In this document: in pieces, positions 17,122-25,505 of the stretch | Numbering within the stretch: the stretch's first letter is position 1 | Layout of the letters: the number at the start of each line of letters is the position of its first letter | Source of the DNA: Paraburkholderia sabiae | GTDB lineage: Bacteria > Pseudomonadota > Gammaproteobacteria > Burkholderiales > Burkholderiaceae | DNA length: 64,000 bases | Reading direction: 5' to 3' | NCBI RefSeq assembly: GCF_030412785.1 | Contig: NZ_CP125295.1 | Location: 6,510,001-6,574,000 of the forward strand | Program-made: the position numbers and the translations under genes | Notes under the pieces: model-generated | What the model saw: only the letters and a program-made list of their open reading frames with translations | The model's database searches: none | What the model was told of the DNA's origin: nothing

Positions 17122-18816
17122 TCATGCAACCGACATTGGCGATGCAGCGCGTGTCTCGATTGAGAGACTGTCTGCACGCGCGCGACGGTCGGCGCGAATC
17201 ATGTCGCTTGCACGCTCGGCGATCATCAGCGTCGGCGAGTTCGTGTTGCCCGACGTGATCGTCGGCATCACCGACGCATCCACGATACGCAGACCTTCGA
17301 CGCCAATCACACGCAAGCGGCTATCGACGACTGCACCCGGATCGTCCGCCGTGCCCATCCGGCACGTGCCGACAGGATGGAAGATCGTCGTGCCGACATT
17401 GCCTGCCGCGCGCTGCAACTCTTCCTCAGTCTGAAACTGGATGCCGGGAAGAATCTCTTCGGGCCTGTAGCGCTGCAACGCAGGCGCGGCTGCAATGCGT
17501 CGCGTGAGACGCAATGCGTTCGCAGCCACATGACGGTCGTAATCGGTCGACAGATAATTCGGCGCAATCAGCGGCGCTGCATGCGGATCGCGCGAGTCGA
17601 TGTGCACGCTGCCGCGCGACGTGGGCCGCAAATGACACACGGATGCGGTGAACGCATTGAAACGATGCAATGGCTCGCCGAACTTGTCGAGCGAAAGCGG
17701 CTGCACGTGATACTCGAGATCGGGACGCGTCAATGACCTGTCGTTCATGTCCGACTTCGCGAACGCGCCCAGTTGCGATGGCGACATCGACATCGGTCCG
17801 CTCTGCATCAACAGATACTGCAGCCCGATCATCATCTTGCCCCACCAGTGTGCTGACGCCGTGTTCAACGTGCGTACGCCGTGCACCTTATACGCCATGC
17901 GCAACTGCAAATGATCCTGCAGATTTTCGCCGACGCCGCGCAGATCCTTGACGACCTCGATGCCGAGATTCTGCAAACGCGCGCCATTCCCGACGCCCGA
18001 CAGTTCGAGCAATTGCGGCGAGTTCACCGCGCCCGAACTCATGATCACTTCGATACGCACCTTCGCGATGTACTCGACGTTGTCGCCGCGATATTCGACA
18101 CCGACGCAACGCTTGCCTTCGAACACGACGCGTTGCGTGTGCGCGCCCGTGATGACGGTGAGATTCGATCGCTGTAACGCAGGCCGCAAAAACGCCTTCG
18201 ATGCATTCCAGCGAATGCCGCGCTTCTGGTTCACATCGAAATAACCGACACCTGTGTTGTTGCCGCGATTGAAATCGTCGGTGGCGGGTATGCCGGTTTC
18301 TGTTGCGGCTTCGGCGAACGTCTCAAGAATCTTCCATTTGAGGCGCTGCTTCTCGACACGCCATTGACCGCCCGCGCCGTGAAATTCATTGGCGCCGCCG
18401 TGATGATCTTCGCTGCGTTTGAAGACTGGCAGCACGGCATCCCATGACCACGATGCATCGTTCGTTACGCGCGCCCATTCGTCGTAATCTTCGCGCTGAC
18501 CGCGCATGTAGATCATGCCGTTGATCGACGAACAGCCGCCCAATACGCGGCCACGCGGATACGACAACGCGCGACCATTCAAACCCGGTTCAGCCTGCGT
18601 TTTATAGAGCCAATCGGTGCGCGGATTGCCGATGCAATAGAGGTAGCCGACCGGCACATGAATCCAGTGATAATCGTCTTTGCCGCCTGCTTCGAGCAAC
18701 AGCACGCTGACGTCGGGATCTTCGGTGAGCCGATTCGCAAGCACACAACCCGCCGTGCCCGCACCAATGATGATGTAGTCGAACTCGCCTTCGAGTTTTC
18801 TTGCTGTCGTGCTCAC
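17122..18816 (-). CDS. GMC-family FAD oxidoreductase (choline/alcohol dehydrogenase-like)
   Basis: 564 aa, full length for the family. The FAD-binding motif IIIGAGTAGCVLANRL is near residues 15-30. The GMC signatures are GRVLGGCSSINGMIYMRG (about 89-106) and SSGAVNSPQLLELSGVG (about 260-276). The active-site region is FHPVGTCRMG, followed by NTNSPTLMIAERASDMI. Family members oxidise primary alcohols such as choline, polyethylene glycols or long-chain alcohols. It is not next to betB or betI, so choline is not the obvious substrate. MmsA is 42 bp upstream on the same strand, which suggests alcohol-to-aldehyde-to-acyl-CoA oxidation of whatever the Liv transporter imports. Confidence 0.9.
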   Translation of the reverse strand: MSTTARKLEGEFDYIIIGAGTAGCVLANRLTEDPDVSVLLLEAGGKDDYHWIHVPVGYLYCIGNPRTDWLYKTQAEPGLNGRALSYPRGRVLGGCSSINGMIYMRGQREDYDEWARVTNDASWSWDAVLPVFKRSEDHHGGANEFHGAGGQWRVEKQRLKWKILETFAEAATETGIPATDDFNRGNNTGVGYFDVNQKRGIRWNASKAFLRPALQRSNLTVITGAHTQRVVFEGKRCVGVEYRGDNVEYIAKVRIEVIMSSGAVNSPQLLELSGVGNGARLQNLGIEVVKDLRGVGENLQDHLQLRMAYKVHGVRTLNTASAHWWGKMMIGLQYLLMQSGPMSMSPSQLGAFAKSDMNDRSLTRPDLEYHVQPLSLDKFGEPLHRFNAFTASVCHLRPTSRGSVHIDSRDPHAAPLIAPNYLSTDYDRHVAANALRLTRRIAAAPALQRYRPEEILPGIQFQTEEELQRAAGNVGTTIFHPVGTCRMGTADDPGAVVDSRLRVIGVEGLRIVDASVMPTITSGNTNSPTLMIAERASDMIRADRRARADSLSIETRAASPMSVA

Positions 18817-18858
18817 CGTCGTCTCCCGCTTTTACTTCGTCGCTTTTATTTCGCTGCT

Positions 18859-20376
18859 TTATTTCGCAACAGGCATCGTGAATTCGGCGCCCTTCGCGAT
18901 GCTGTCCGGCCAGCGCTGCATCACGCTCTTGTAGCGTGTATAGAAGCGCACGCCTTCTTCGCCATAAGCATGGTGATCGCCGAACAATGACTTCTTCCAG
19001 CCGCCGAACGAATGCCACGCCATCGGCACCGGAATCGGCACGTTGATGCCGACCATGCCGATCTGAATCTGCCGCGAAAACGCACGCGCAACGCCGCCAT
19101 CCGACGTGAACAGCGAGACGCCATTCGCAAACTCGTTCTTGTTGATCAGTTCGACAGCGGAAGCGAAATCAGGCACACGCACCACGCACAGCACAGGCCC
19201 GAAAATCTCTTCGCGGTAGATCTTCATATCGGTCTTCACATCGTCGAACAATGTGCCGCCAAGGAAGAAGCCCTTCTCGTGACCGGCCACCTGATGACCA
19301 CGCCCATCGACGACCAGCTTCGCACCAGCATCGACCCCCGCTTCGATATAGCCCGACACTTTCTCGCGATGCGCTGCCGTCACGAGCGGACCCATTTCGG
19401 CTTCACCTTCCATGCCGTTCATGATCTTCAGCGACTTCACACGCGGCGTGAGTCGCTCGATCAGTTCGTCGGCGATATGACCGACGGCCACAGCAACCGA
19501 GATCGCCATGCAGCGCTCGCCCGCCGAGCCATAGGCCGCGCCGATCAACGCATCGACGGCCTGATCGAGATCCGCATCCGGCATCACGACGAGATGATTC
19601 TTTGCGCCGCCCAGCGCCTGCACGCGCTTGCCGTGTTTCGTGCCTTCTGTGTAGATGTATTCTGCAATCGGCGTCGAGCCGACGAACGACAACGCGCTCA
19701 CATCAGGATGTGCGAGCAGTGCATCAACGGCCACCTTGTCGCCATGCACGACATTGAACACGCCGTCAGGCAAGCCCGCTTCCTTCAATAGTTCGGCGAG
19801 TCGCACGGATGCCGACGGATCGCGTTCCGAAGGCTTCAACACGAACGTGTTACCGCACGCGATCGCAACGGGGAACATCCAGCACGGCACCATCATCGGG
19901 AAGTTGAACGGTGTGATGCCCGCGACGACGCCGAGCGGCTGACGCAGATTCCAGTTGTCGATGCCGCCGCCGATCTGATCGGTGAAGTCCGTCTTCAACA
20001 GATTCGGAATGCCGCATGCGAACTCGACGATTTCGATGCCGCGCATCACTTCGCCCTTCGCATCGGAAAACACCTTGCCGTGCTCGCGCGTGATCAGTTC
20101 GGCGAGTTCGTCGTGATGTCGGTCGAGCAGTTCCTTGAACTTGAACAGCACGCGCGCGCGTTTGATCGGCGCCGTTTCGCTCCATGCGGGAAACGCGGCC
20201 TTCGCCGCAGCAACAGCTGCATCGACTTCGGCAACACTCGCGAGCGGCACGCGCGAAGTGACGTCGCCCGTCGCGGGATTGAACACGTCGCCAAAACGCT
20301 GGCTCGTGCCATCGACGGGCTGGCCGTTGATCGCGTGCGTCAGCGCGCGCACCTTGCTTTGATCTGTCTCGCTCAT
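18859..20376 (-). CDS. mmsA: CoA-acylating methylmalonate-semialdehyde dehydrogenase (MmsA type)
   Basis: NAD-dependent aldehyde dehydrogenase of 505 aa. [29 protein letters not shown] is the MmsA-type cofactor region. The catalytic cysteine lies in [11 protein letters not shown], and [10 protein letters not shown] is present near the C-terminus. MmsA converts malonate or methylmalonate semialdehyde to acetyl- or propionyl-CoA in valine, inositol and beta-alanine breakdown. Here the usual valine-pathway partner mmsB is absent and a GMC oxidoreductase follows, so the physiological aldehyde may differ. It is transcribed divergently from a LysR gene 160 bp away. Confidence 0.92.
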   Translation of the reverse strand: MSETDQSKVRALTHAINGQPVDGTSQRFGDVFNPATGDVTSRVPLASVAEVDAAVAAAKAAFPAWSETAPIKRARVLFKFKELLDRHHDELAELITREHGKVFSDAKGEVMRGIEIVEFACGIPNLLKTDFTDQIGGGIDNWNLRQPLGVVAGITPFNFPMMVPCWMFPVAIACGNTFVLKPSERDPSASVRLAELLKEAGLPDGVFNVVHGDKVAVDALLAHPDVSALSFVGSTPIAEYIYTEGTKHGKRVQALGGAKNHLVVMPDADLDQAVDALIGAAYGSAGERCMAISVAVAVGHIADELIERLTPRVKSLKIMNGMEGEAEMGPLVTAAHREKVSGYIEAGVDAGAKLVVDGRGHQVAGHEKGFFLGGTLFDDVKTDMKIYREEIFGPVLCVVRVPDFASAVELINKNEFANGVSLFTSDGGVARAFSRQIQIGMVGINVPIPVPMAWHSFGGWKKSLFGDHHAYGEEGVRFYTRYKSVMQRWPDSIAKGAEFTMPVAK

Positions 20377-20491
20377 GATGTCTCCTGGGAATCGGACCTT
20401 GGGACTTTGTGTTGGTCGATGCTGCAGCGCAATGCGTCACGCCTTCGCATGATGTTGCCTAGCGTAATCGCGAGCCGCGCAGCAAATCCAA

Positions 20492-20504
20492 TGAGTAATG
20501 CTCA
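20492..20504. promoter_or_regulatory. Candidate LysR-type operator (T-N11-A dyad)
   Basis: TGAGTAATGCTCA is a dyad with the T-N11-A spacing of LysR-type regulator sites. It stands 31 bp upstream of the LysR start, in the 159-bp divergent region shared with mmsA. A role in autoregulation and mmsA control is inferred from position. Confidence 0.5.
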
Positions 20505-20535
20505 AATGCGATATAAGGCGCGTTAATATCAGCGG

Positions 20536-21435
20536 ATGGATCTCACCCTGCTCCGCGCATTTGCAACGGTCGCACGCGAAGGCAATCTGACGCGCGCCGC
20601 GACGCAATTGCATCTGACCCAGCCCGCCGTGAGTCTGCAGATCAAGAACCTGCAGACTGCGCTCGGCGTGACGCTCTTCACGCGCACGTCGCACGGGCTC
20701 GCGCTGACGCGCGACGGTCAGGCGCTGTTGCCACATGCCGAGCGCGCGCTCGCGGCCGCAAGCGATGTCGAACGCGCGGCGGCCACGCTGCGTCAGGAAG
20801 TGCGCGGACGTCTGCGCATCGGCACGATTCTCGATCCGACGTTCCTGCGACTCGGCGGCTTTCTGAAGCAGCTGGTCGAAACGTGGCCGCATGTCGAGAC
20901 GCAGCTTCGGCACGGCATGTCGGGCTGGGTGCGCGATCAGGTGCGCGCGGGCGAACTGGACGTCGGCTATTACATCGGCCAGCCAGATGACGACGACACG
21001 CGCGACGCGCCGATCTTTCATGCCGTCACGCTCACGCACTTCCAATATCGCGTGCTGGCGCCGCCCGGCTGGAAAGACCGCATGAAGGGCGCGCGCGACT
21101 GGCGCGCGCTCGCTTCGTTTCCATGGATCTGGACGCCCCCCGCGTCCGCGCACAACCGCCTGCTGACGCGCCGTTTCGCCGATGCCGGCGTCAAGCCCAT
21201 CAAGGTCGCCGAAGTCGATCAGGAACCGTCGATGCTCGATCTCGTCAAATCCGGCATCGGGCTCACGCTCGCGCGCGATTCGATTGCGCTCGCCGAAGCG
21301 CACGCGCACGCGCTGACAATCGTCGAAGACGTGACGGTGCCGACGGAGCTGACGTTCATCACGCTCGCCGCGCACAGGGACGAGCCGGCCATCGCCGCGG
21401 CGTTGAAACTGATCGAGCTGCAATGGTCGACTTGA
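20536..21435 (+). CDS. LysR-family transcriptional regulator
   Basis: 299 aa. The N-terminal winged HTH (residues 1-60) contains the typical FATVAREGNLTRAATQLHLTQPAVSLQIKNLQ. Residues 90-295 form the effector-binding domain. It is divergent from mmsA and the GMC gene, the classical layout for a LysR regulator of a neighbouring catabolic operon. The inducer is unknown. Confidence 0.92.
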   Translation: MDLTLLRAFATVAREGNLTRAATQLHLTQPAVSLQIKNLQTALGVTLFTRTSHGLALTRDGQALLPHAERALAAASDVERAAATLRQEVRGRLRIGTILDPTFLRLGGFLKQLVETWPHVETQLRHGMSGWVRDQVRAGELDVGYYIGQPDDDDTRDAPIFHAVTLTHFQYRVLAPPGWKDRMKGARDWRALASFPWIWTPPASAHNRLLTRRFADAGVKPIKVAEVDQEPSMLDLVKSGIGLTLARDSIALAEAHAHALTIVEDVTVPTELTFITLAAHRDEPAIAAALKLIELQWST

Positions 21436-21694
21436 GCGACGCGCATGCGCGTCGTGCGATATGAGCCGACCTCATGACACGGCCGCTTCGGCAACCGTTT
21501 TCTGTCCCCTTCGCACGCCGTGGGCTTTAACTACATCGTCACGGGCTTTTTGCTAGATTGACGCTTTGCCCGATTTCCCCGCTGTAATCCGTATGTCCTT
21601 CGGTCTCTGACGAGCAGCTTGCTCACGCAGGCCAGCGACGCCGGTCCCGTCGTCGTCAGAAGCCGTTCACGTTCACTTTCGACAGGAGCTTCAC

Positions 21695-22225
21695 ATGGCA
21701 CGCAACATCGAAATCAAAGCCCGCGCGCAGCAGTTCGAGCAGCTTCGCGAGCGCGCGGCCGCTCTTGCGCCTGACGCTCCGTTGATCTTTCGCCAGCAGG
21801 ACTTTTTCTACGACGTGCCGCGCGGCCGTCTGAAGCTGCGTCAGTTCGACGACGGCACGCCTGCCGAACTGATCTTCTATCAGCGCGACGACCGCGACGG
21901 TCCGAAGGCGTCGTACTACACGCGCAGCCCGGTGACGAACCCCGAAGCGATGCACTCGCTGCTCGCAACCGCGCTCACGACGCGCGGCATCGTCACGAAG
22001 GAACGTCACGTGTATATCGTCGGGCGTACGCGGATTCATCTGGATCGCGTCGACGGTCTCGGCGATTTCGTCGAACTCGAAGTCGTGCTCGCGCAGGATG
22101 ACGACGAAGAAGGCGGCGAAACCGAAGCGCATGAAGTGTTTGCGAAACTCGGCGTGCCGGAATCGGACCTCGTCGCCGTCGCGTATGTGGATATGCTGAA
22201 TCAGGAGCCGTTGAAGGCCGCGTGA
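21695..22225 (+). CDS. CYTH-domain protein (class IV adenylate cyclase / triphosphatase-like)
   Basis: 176 aa, a single CYTH domain starting ARNIEIKAR. The N-I-E-I-K is this subgroup's form of the ExExK triphosphate- and metal-binding motif. Alternating charged residues typical of the tunnel fold follow (KLRQF, ELIFYQR, RIHLDRVDGLGDFVELEVV). The family includes CyaB adenylate cyclases and thiamine-triphosphatase-like enzymes; sequence alone does not decide between them. An AGGAG site precedes the ATG. It stands alone between LysR and the convergent Lrp gene. Confidence 0.85.
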   Translation: MARNIEIKARAQQFEQLRERAAALAPDAPLIFRQQDFFYDVPRGRLKLRQFDDGTPAELIFYQRDDRDGPKASYYTRSPVTNPEAMHSLLATALTTRGIVTKERHVYIVGRTRIHLDRVDGLGDFVELEVVLAQDDDEEGGETEAHEVFAKLGVPESDLVAVAYVDMLNQEPLKAA

Positions 22226-22244
22226 TTCGTCACACGCTGCGCGG

Positions 22245-22736
22245 TCAGACAGCCGGCGCGCCCGGCGTCAGATGACCGAGCGGCAGCGGGCCGTTGCGCT
22301 TGAACGTCGTCAGCACGATGTTCGAGCGCACACTGTCGACGCCCGGCACCCGCATCAGCTTCTTCATCACGAACGACGACAGCGCGTTCAGATCCGGCGC
22401 CACGATGCGCAGCAGATAATCGGCATCGCCCACCACCGCGTGACATTCGAGTACTTCCGGCAGCACGTCGATCTGCTGCTGGAACTGCTCGATGATCGAA
22501 TCGCCGTGGTGCTTCAGTTTCAGGCTCGTGAACGCCATCACGCCGAGCCCGAGTTTCTCCGGCCGCAGCACGACGCGATAACCGTCGACCACACCGATCG
22601 CCTCCAGCCGCTGAAGACGCCGCCCGATCTGCGACGGTGACAGCGGCACCTGCTCGCCGAGTTGCTGGTGCGTTGCGCGCCCGAAGCGCTGCAGGACGTC
22701 GAGAAGCGCCAGATCGAAGTGATCGAGTTCCACCAT
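22245..22736 (-). CDS. Lrp/AsnC-family transcriptional regulator
   Basis: 163 aa from the ATG at 22736 (VELDHFDLALLDVLQRFGRATHQQLGEQV), chosen because GGAGA stands just upstream; an ATG at 22751 would add five residues. The N-terminal HTH includes LSPSQIGRRLQRLEAIGVVDGY, and the C-terminal half is a RAM ligand domain (DADYLLRIVAPDLNAL). It is divergent from phhA, so it probably senses an aromatic amino acid and controls phenylalanine hydroxylation, as inferred from position. Confidence 0.9.
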   Translation of the reverse strand: MVELDHFDLALLDVLQRFGRATHQQLGEQVPLSPSQIGRRLQRLEAIGVVDGYRVVLRPEKLGLGVMAFTSLKLKHHGDSIIEQFQQQIDVLPEVLECHAVVGDADYLLRIVAPDLNALSSFVMKKLMRVPGVDSVRSNIVLTTFKRNGPLPLGHLTPGAPAV

Positions 22737-22763
22737 GTAAATTCTCCGCATGCAATTGCGTTT

Positions 22764-22785
22764 TGATGCGCGATTATCGCATTCA
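22764..22785. promoter_or_regulatory. Inverted repeat in the lrp-phhA divergent region
   Basis: TGATGCG at 22764-22770 is mirrored by CGCATTCA at 22778-22785 across a short A/T-rich spacer. The site lies 28 bp from the Lrp start and 84 bp from the phhA start, a plausible Lrp-family operator. No experimental or consensus support can be read. Confidence 0.3.
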
Positions 22786-22868
22786 CACCGTGCATTCCGG
22801 AAAACATGCGCCCTTGCCGCGCGTTCGCCGCTCTAGACTTGCATCTTCTCCTTTCTCCGCTGCAAGTC

Positions 22869-23759
22869 ATGTCTGTTCCGAACACCGCGAAGCTCAAAGA
22901 GCAATTCGACGCAGGCCTCGAAACCCGCGCCGACTTCACCATCGACCAGCCTATGCATCGCTACGGTGCGGTCGATCACGCGGTCTGGAATCAGCTCTAT
23001 ACGCGGCAGACGGCGCTGCTCAAGGGGCGCGTCTGCGACGCGTTCCTGGAAGGCGTGGAGCGGCTGAATCTGTCGCCGGAAAGCGTGCCGTCGTTCGACG
23101 CGATCAACGCGCAGTTGATGCCCGCGACGGGCTGGCAGATCGTCGCCGTGCCGGGGCTCGTGCCCGATCAGGTGTTCTTCGAACATCTCGCGAATCGCCG
23201 CTTTCCCGTTACATGGTGGATGCGTCGGCCGGATCAGCTCGACTATCTGCAGGAACCCGATTGCTTCCACGATCTGTACGGCCACGTGCCGCTGCTGATC
23301 AATCCTGTATTCGCCGACTACATGCACGCATACGGCCGCGCAGCGCTCGCCGCACACGATGCGAACGCGCTGCCGCTGCTCGCGCGGCTCTACTGGTACA
23401 CGGTCGAGTTCGGCCTGATCCGCGACGAAGCGAGTCCGAACGGCGTGCAGATCTACGGTGCGGGCATCGTGTCGAGCAAGGGCGAAACGCTGTACAGCCA
23501 GCTAAGCGACGCGCCGAACCGCATCGCGTTCAATCTCGAACGCGTGATGCAGACGCAATACCGGATCGACACGTTCCAGAAGACCTACTTCGTGATCGAC
23601 GATTTCTCGCAGCTGTTCGACGTCGCGCGCACCGATTTCGCGCCGCTGCTGAACAAGCTCGCAGACGCAAAGCCTTTCGCAGCCGGCGATGTGCGCGACA
23701 CTGACACCGTCATCACGCGCGGCACGGGCGAAGGCTGGGCAACGGACGCCGACGTCTGA
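22869..23759 (+). CDS. phhA: Phenylalanine-4-hydroxylase PhhA
   Basis: Non-haem iron, tetrahydropterin-dependent monooxygenase turning phenylalanine into tyrosine. It is 296 aa from the ATG at 22869, the compact bacterial form without an ACT domain. The iron ligands fit His134 and His139 in FHDLYGH and Glu180 in YWYTVEFGL; PDQLDYLQEPD precedes the first histidine. The gene for the cofactor-recycling enzyme phhB follows 116 bp downstream on the same strand. Confidence 0.96.
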   Translation: MSVPNTAKLKEQFDAGLETRADFTIDQPMHRYGAVDHAVWNQLYTRQTALLKGRVCDAFLEGVERLNLSPESVPSFDAINAQLMPATGWQIVAVPGLVPDQVFFEHLANRRFPVTWWMRRPDQLDYLQEPDCFHDLYGHVPLLINPVFADYMHAYGRAALAAHDANALPLLARLYWYTVEFGLIRDEASPNGVQIYGAGIVSSKGETLYSQLSDAPNRIAFNLERVMQTQYRIDTFQKTYFVIDDFSQLFDVARTDFAPLLNKLADAKPFAAGDVRDTDTVITRGTGEGWATDADV

Positions 23760-23875
23760 CCTGGCACCCTGCAACACCCGTTCAAGCGTGAAAAAATAGA
23801 ACCACTGCGCATGCGCGCGGCGCGTCCATGCAGCCGGCATCGACGCGGTCGCGCACAGCTTTTAAAGGTGACACG

Positions 23876-24172
23876 ATGATCCAGAAACTAACTTCGGAAG
23901 AACGCACGCAGCAAGTCGCGCAACTGAACGGTTGGCAAAACGTCGAAGGCCGCGACGCGATCAAGCGGCAATTCAAGTTCGCCGATTTCAACGAAGCGTT
24001 CGGCTTCATGACGCGCGTCGCAATCAAGGCTCAGGAGATGGACCATCACCCGGAATGGTTCAACGTCTACAGCAACGTCGAGATCACGCTTTCGACGCAC
24101 GATGCAAACGGAATCACCGAGCGCGACATTCGGCTCGCGCGTTTTATCGATGAAATAACTGCCGGAAAGTGA
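23876..24172 (+). CDS. phhB: Pterin-4a-carbinolamine dehydratase PhhB
   Basis: 98 aa from the ATG at 23876, preceded by AAAGGTG. It contains the conserved EMDHHPEW motif and the T-x-x-A-N-G-I-T-x-x-D-I-x-L-A segment with the catalytic histidines. The enzyme dehydrates the 4a-hydroxypterin made by PhhA so that the cofactor can be recycled. Gene order phhA-phhB supports a common transcript. Confidence 0.95.
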   Translation: MIQKLTSEERTQQVAQLNGWQNVEGRDAIKRQFKFADFNEAFGFMTRVAIKAQEMDHHPEWFNVYSNVEITLSTHDANGITERDIRLARFIDEITAGK

Positions 24173-24267
24173 CGAGAACGGCGGATCGGGAGAAACCCGA
24201 TCAGGCTAAAAACTCAGAGGAAAACCCGCGCTGAAAGCGTATTGCAGGTAATCAGGCCACCAAACCT

Positions 24268-24498
24268 TCACTTCATTAGGCCATTTTTAAGGGACACGTA
24301 AGAATCCCACGCGGCGCGGGCAATCTCGTCCAATCCTTCCTGCGGCAGCGCGGTCTGTCGCTGTACAATCATCAGCGCATACGGCTTGGAGAGCGCGCTT
24401 GCCTCCTTGCACAGAACGAGTTCGTCGCCGCTCGAAGGCGAGCGGGTACGCCAGAAATTGATCGCGGCTTCCAGTTCGTAGATCGTAATATCGGACAT
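24268..24498 (-). CDS. Small DUF3717-like protein
   Basis: 76 aa, starting SDITIYELEAAINFWR. Its N-terminal pattern and length match the DUF3717 proteins found in Burkholderiales. It has no signal peptide or membrane segment; two cysteines are not expected to be structural (only CKEAS is visible). It is divergent from the response regulator at 24616, leaving 117 bp for two promoters. Function unknown. Confidence 0.75.
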   Translation of the reverse strand: MSDITIYELEAAINFWRTRSPSSGDELVLCKEASALSKPYALMIVQRQTALPQEGLDEIARAAWDSYVSLKNGLMK

Positions 24499-24615
24499 GG
24501 CTGGCTGGTCTGTTGATGGCCGCATCGAACGGCACGCCGCACGGCATTCTGTGCAGCAGGCGCCCCGGCGAACCGCGTGCCCCCTGCCTAAACCCATTGT
24601 ACTTGAGCGAAATCC

Positions 24616-25302
24616 ATGCGACTCCTTCTGATCGAAGATGACCGCCCCATCGCACGCGGCATCCAAAGCAGTCTCGAACAAGCCGGCTTCACGGTCGACA
24701 TGGTCCACGACGGCATCTTCGCCGAACAGGCCCTCACGCAAAACCGCCACGAACTCGTGATCCTCGATCTGGGCCTGCCCGGTATCGACGGCATGACGCT
24801 GCTCTCGCGTTTCCGCCAGAGCAACCGTCATACACCCGTGATCGTGCTGACCGCGCGCGACGAACTCAACGACCGCGTGCAAGGCCTCAATTCCGGCGCG
24901 GACGACTACATGCTGAAACCGTTCGAACCCGCCGAACTCGAAGCGCGTATCCGCGCCGTGATGCGCCGCAGCGGTCCGCATGGCGACATGCCGCGTCCGG
25001 AAGTGTCGCTGGGTGGCGTGCGCCTGTCGGGCGTCGATCGCCGTATCTTCAATGACGACAAGCCGCTCGAACTGTCGCCGCGCGAATTCGCCGTGCTCGA
25101 AATGCTGCTGCTGCGTCATGGCCGCGTGGTCAGCAAGGCGCAACTGCAAGATCATTTGACGCACTTCGGCGGCGATCTCGGCGATACCGCGATCGAAGTC
25201 TATGTGCACCGCGTTCGCAAGAAGCTCGAAAACTGCCGCGTCGAAATCGTCACGGTGCGCGGCTTCGGCTATCTGCTCCAGGAAATCCGCCAGGCGTCAT
25301 AA
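24616..25302 (+). CDS. OmpR/PhoB-family response regulator
   Basis: 228 aa. The receiver domain has the acidic pocket ED8D9, phospho-acceptor Asp51 (VILDLGLPGIDG) and Lys101 (YMLKPFE). The C-terminal winged-helix DNA-binding domain ends with the usual VYVHRVRKKLE...TVRGFGYLL. It resembles the TctD/QmrA/QseB subgroup. The cognate histidine kinase starts 203 bp downstream; the gap holds no gene. Confidence 0.93.
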   Translation: MRLLLIEDDRPIARGIQSSLEQAGFTVDMVHDGIFAEQALTQNRHELVILDLGLPGIDGMTLLSRFRQSNRHTPVIVLTARDELNDRVQGLNSGADDYMLKPFEPAELEARIRAVMRRSGPHGDMPRPEVSLGGVRLSGVDRRIFNDDKPLELSPREFAVLEMLLLRHGRVVSKAQLQDHLTHFGGDLGDTAIEVYVHRVRKKLENCRVEIVTVRGFGYLLQEIRQAS

Positions 25303-25505
25303 TGGTCGTCGAGACCGTTGTGGTCTGACGGCGTCCGGGTCGTTCGACGGGCGGCCGCACGTGCATCATCGTATGCGCGGCGGCCGCCTTGTCATTCAGC
25401 CCGGCCGAAACCCGCCGTCTGAACTGCAATCTGAACCGCATCTTGAATGTGTGACTGACGCAGTCGATCATCCGTCGGCGTCGGTCTTTTATCGCGGGTT
25501 CGACC

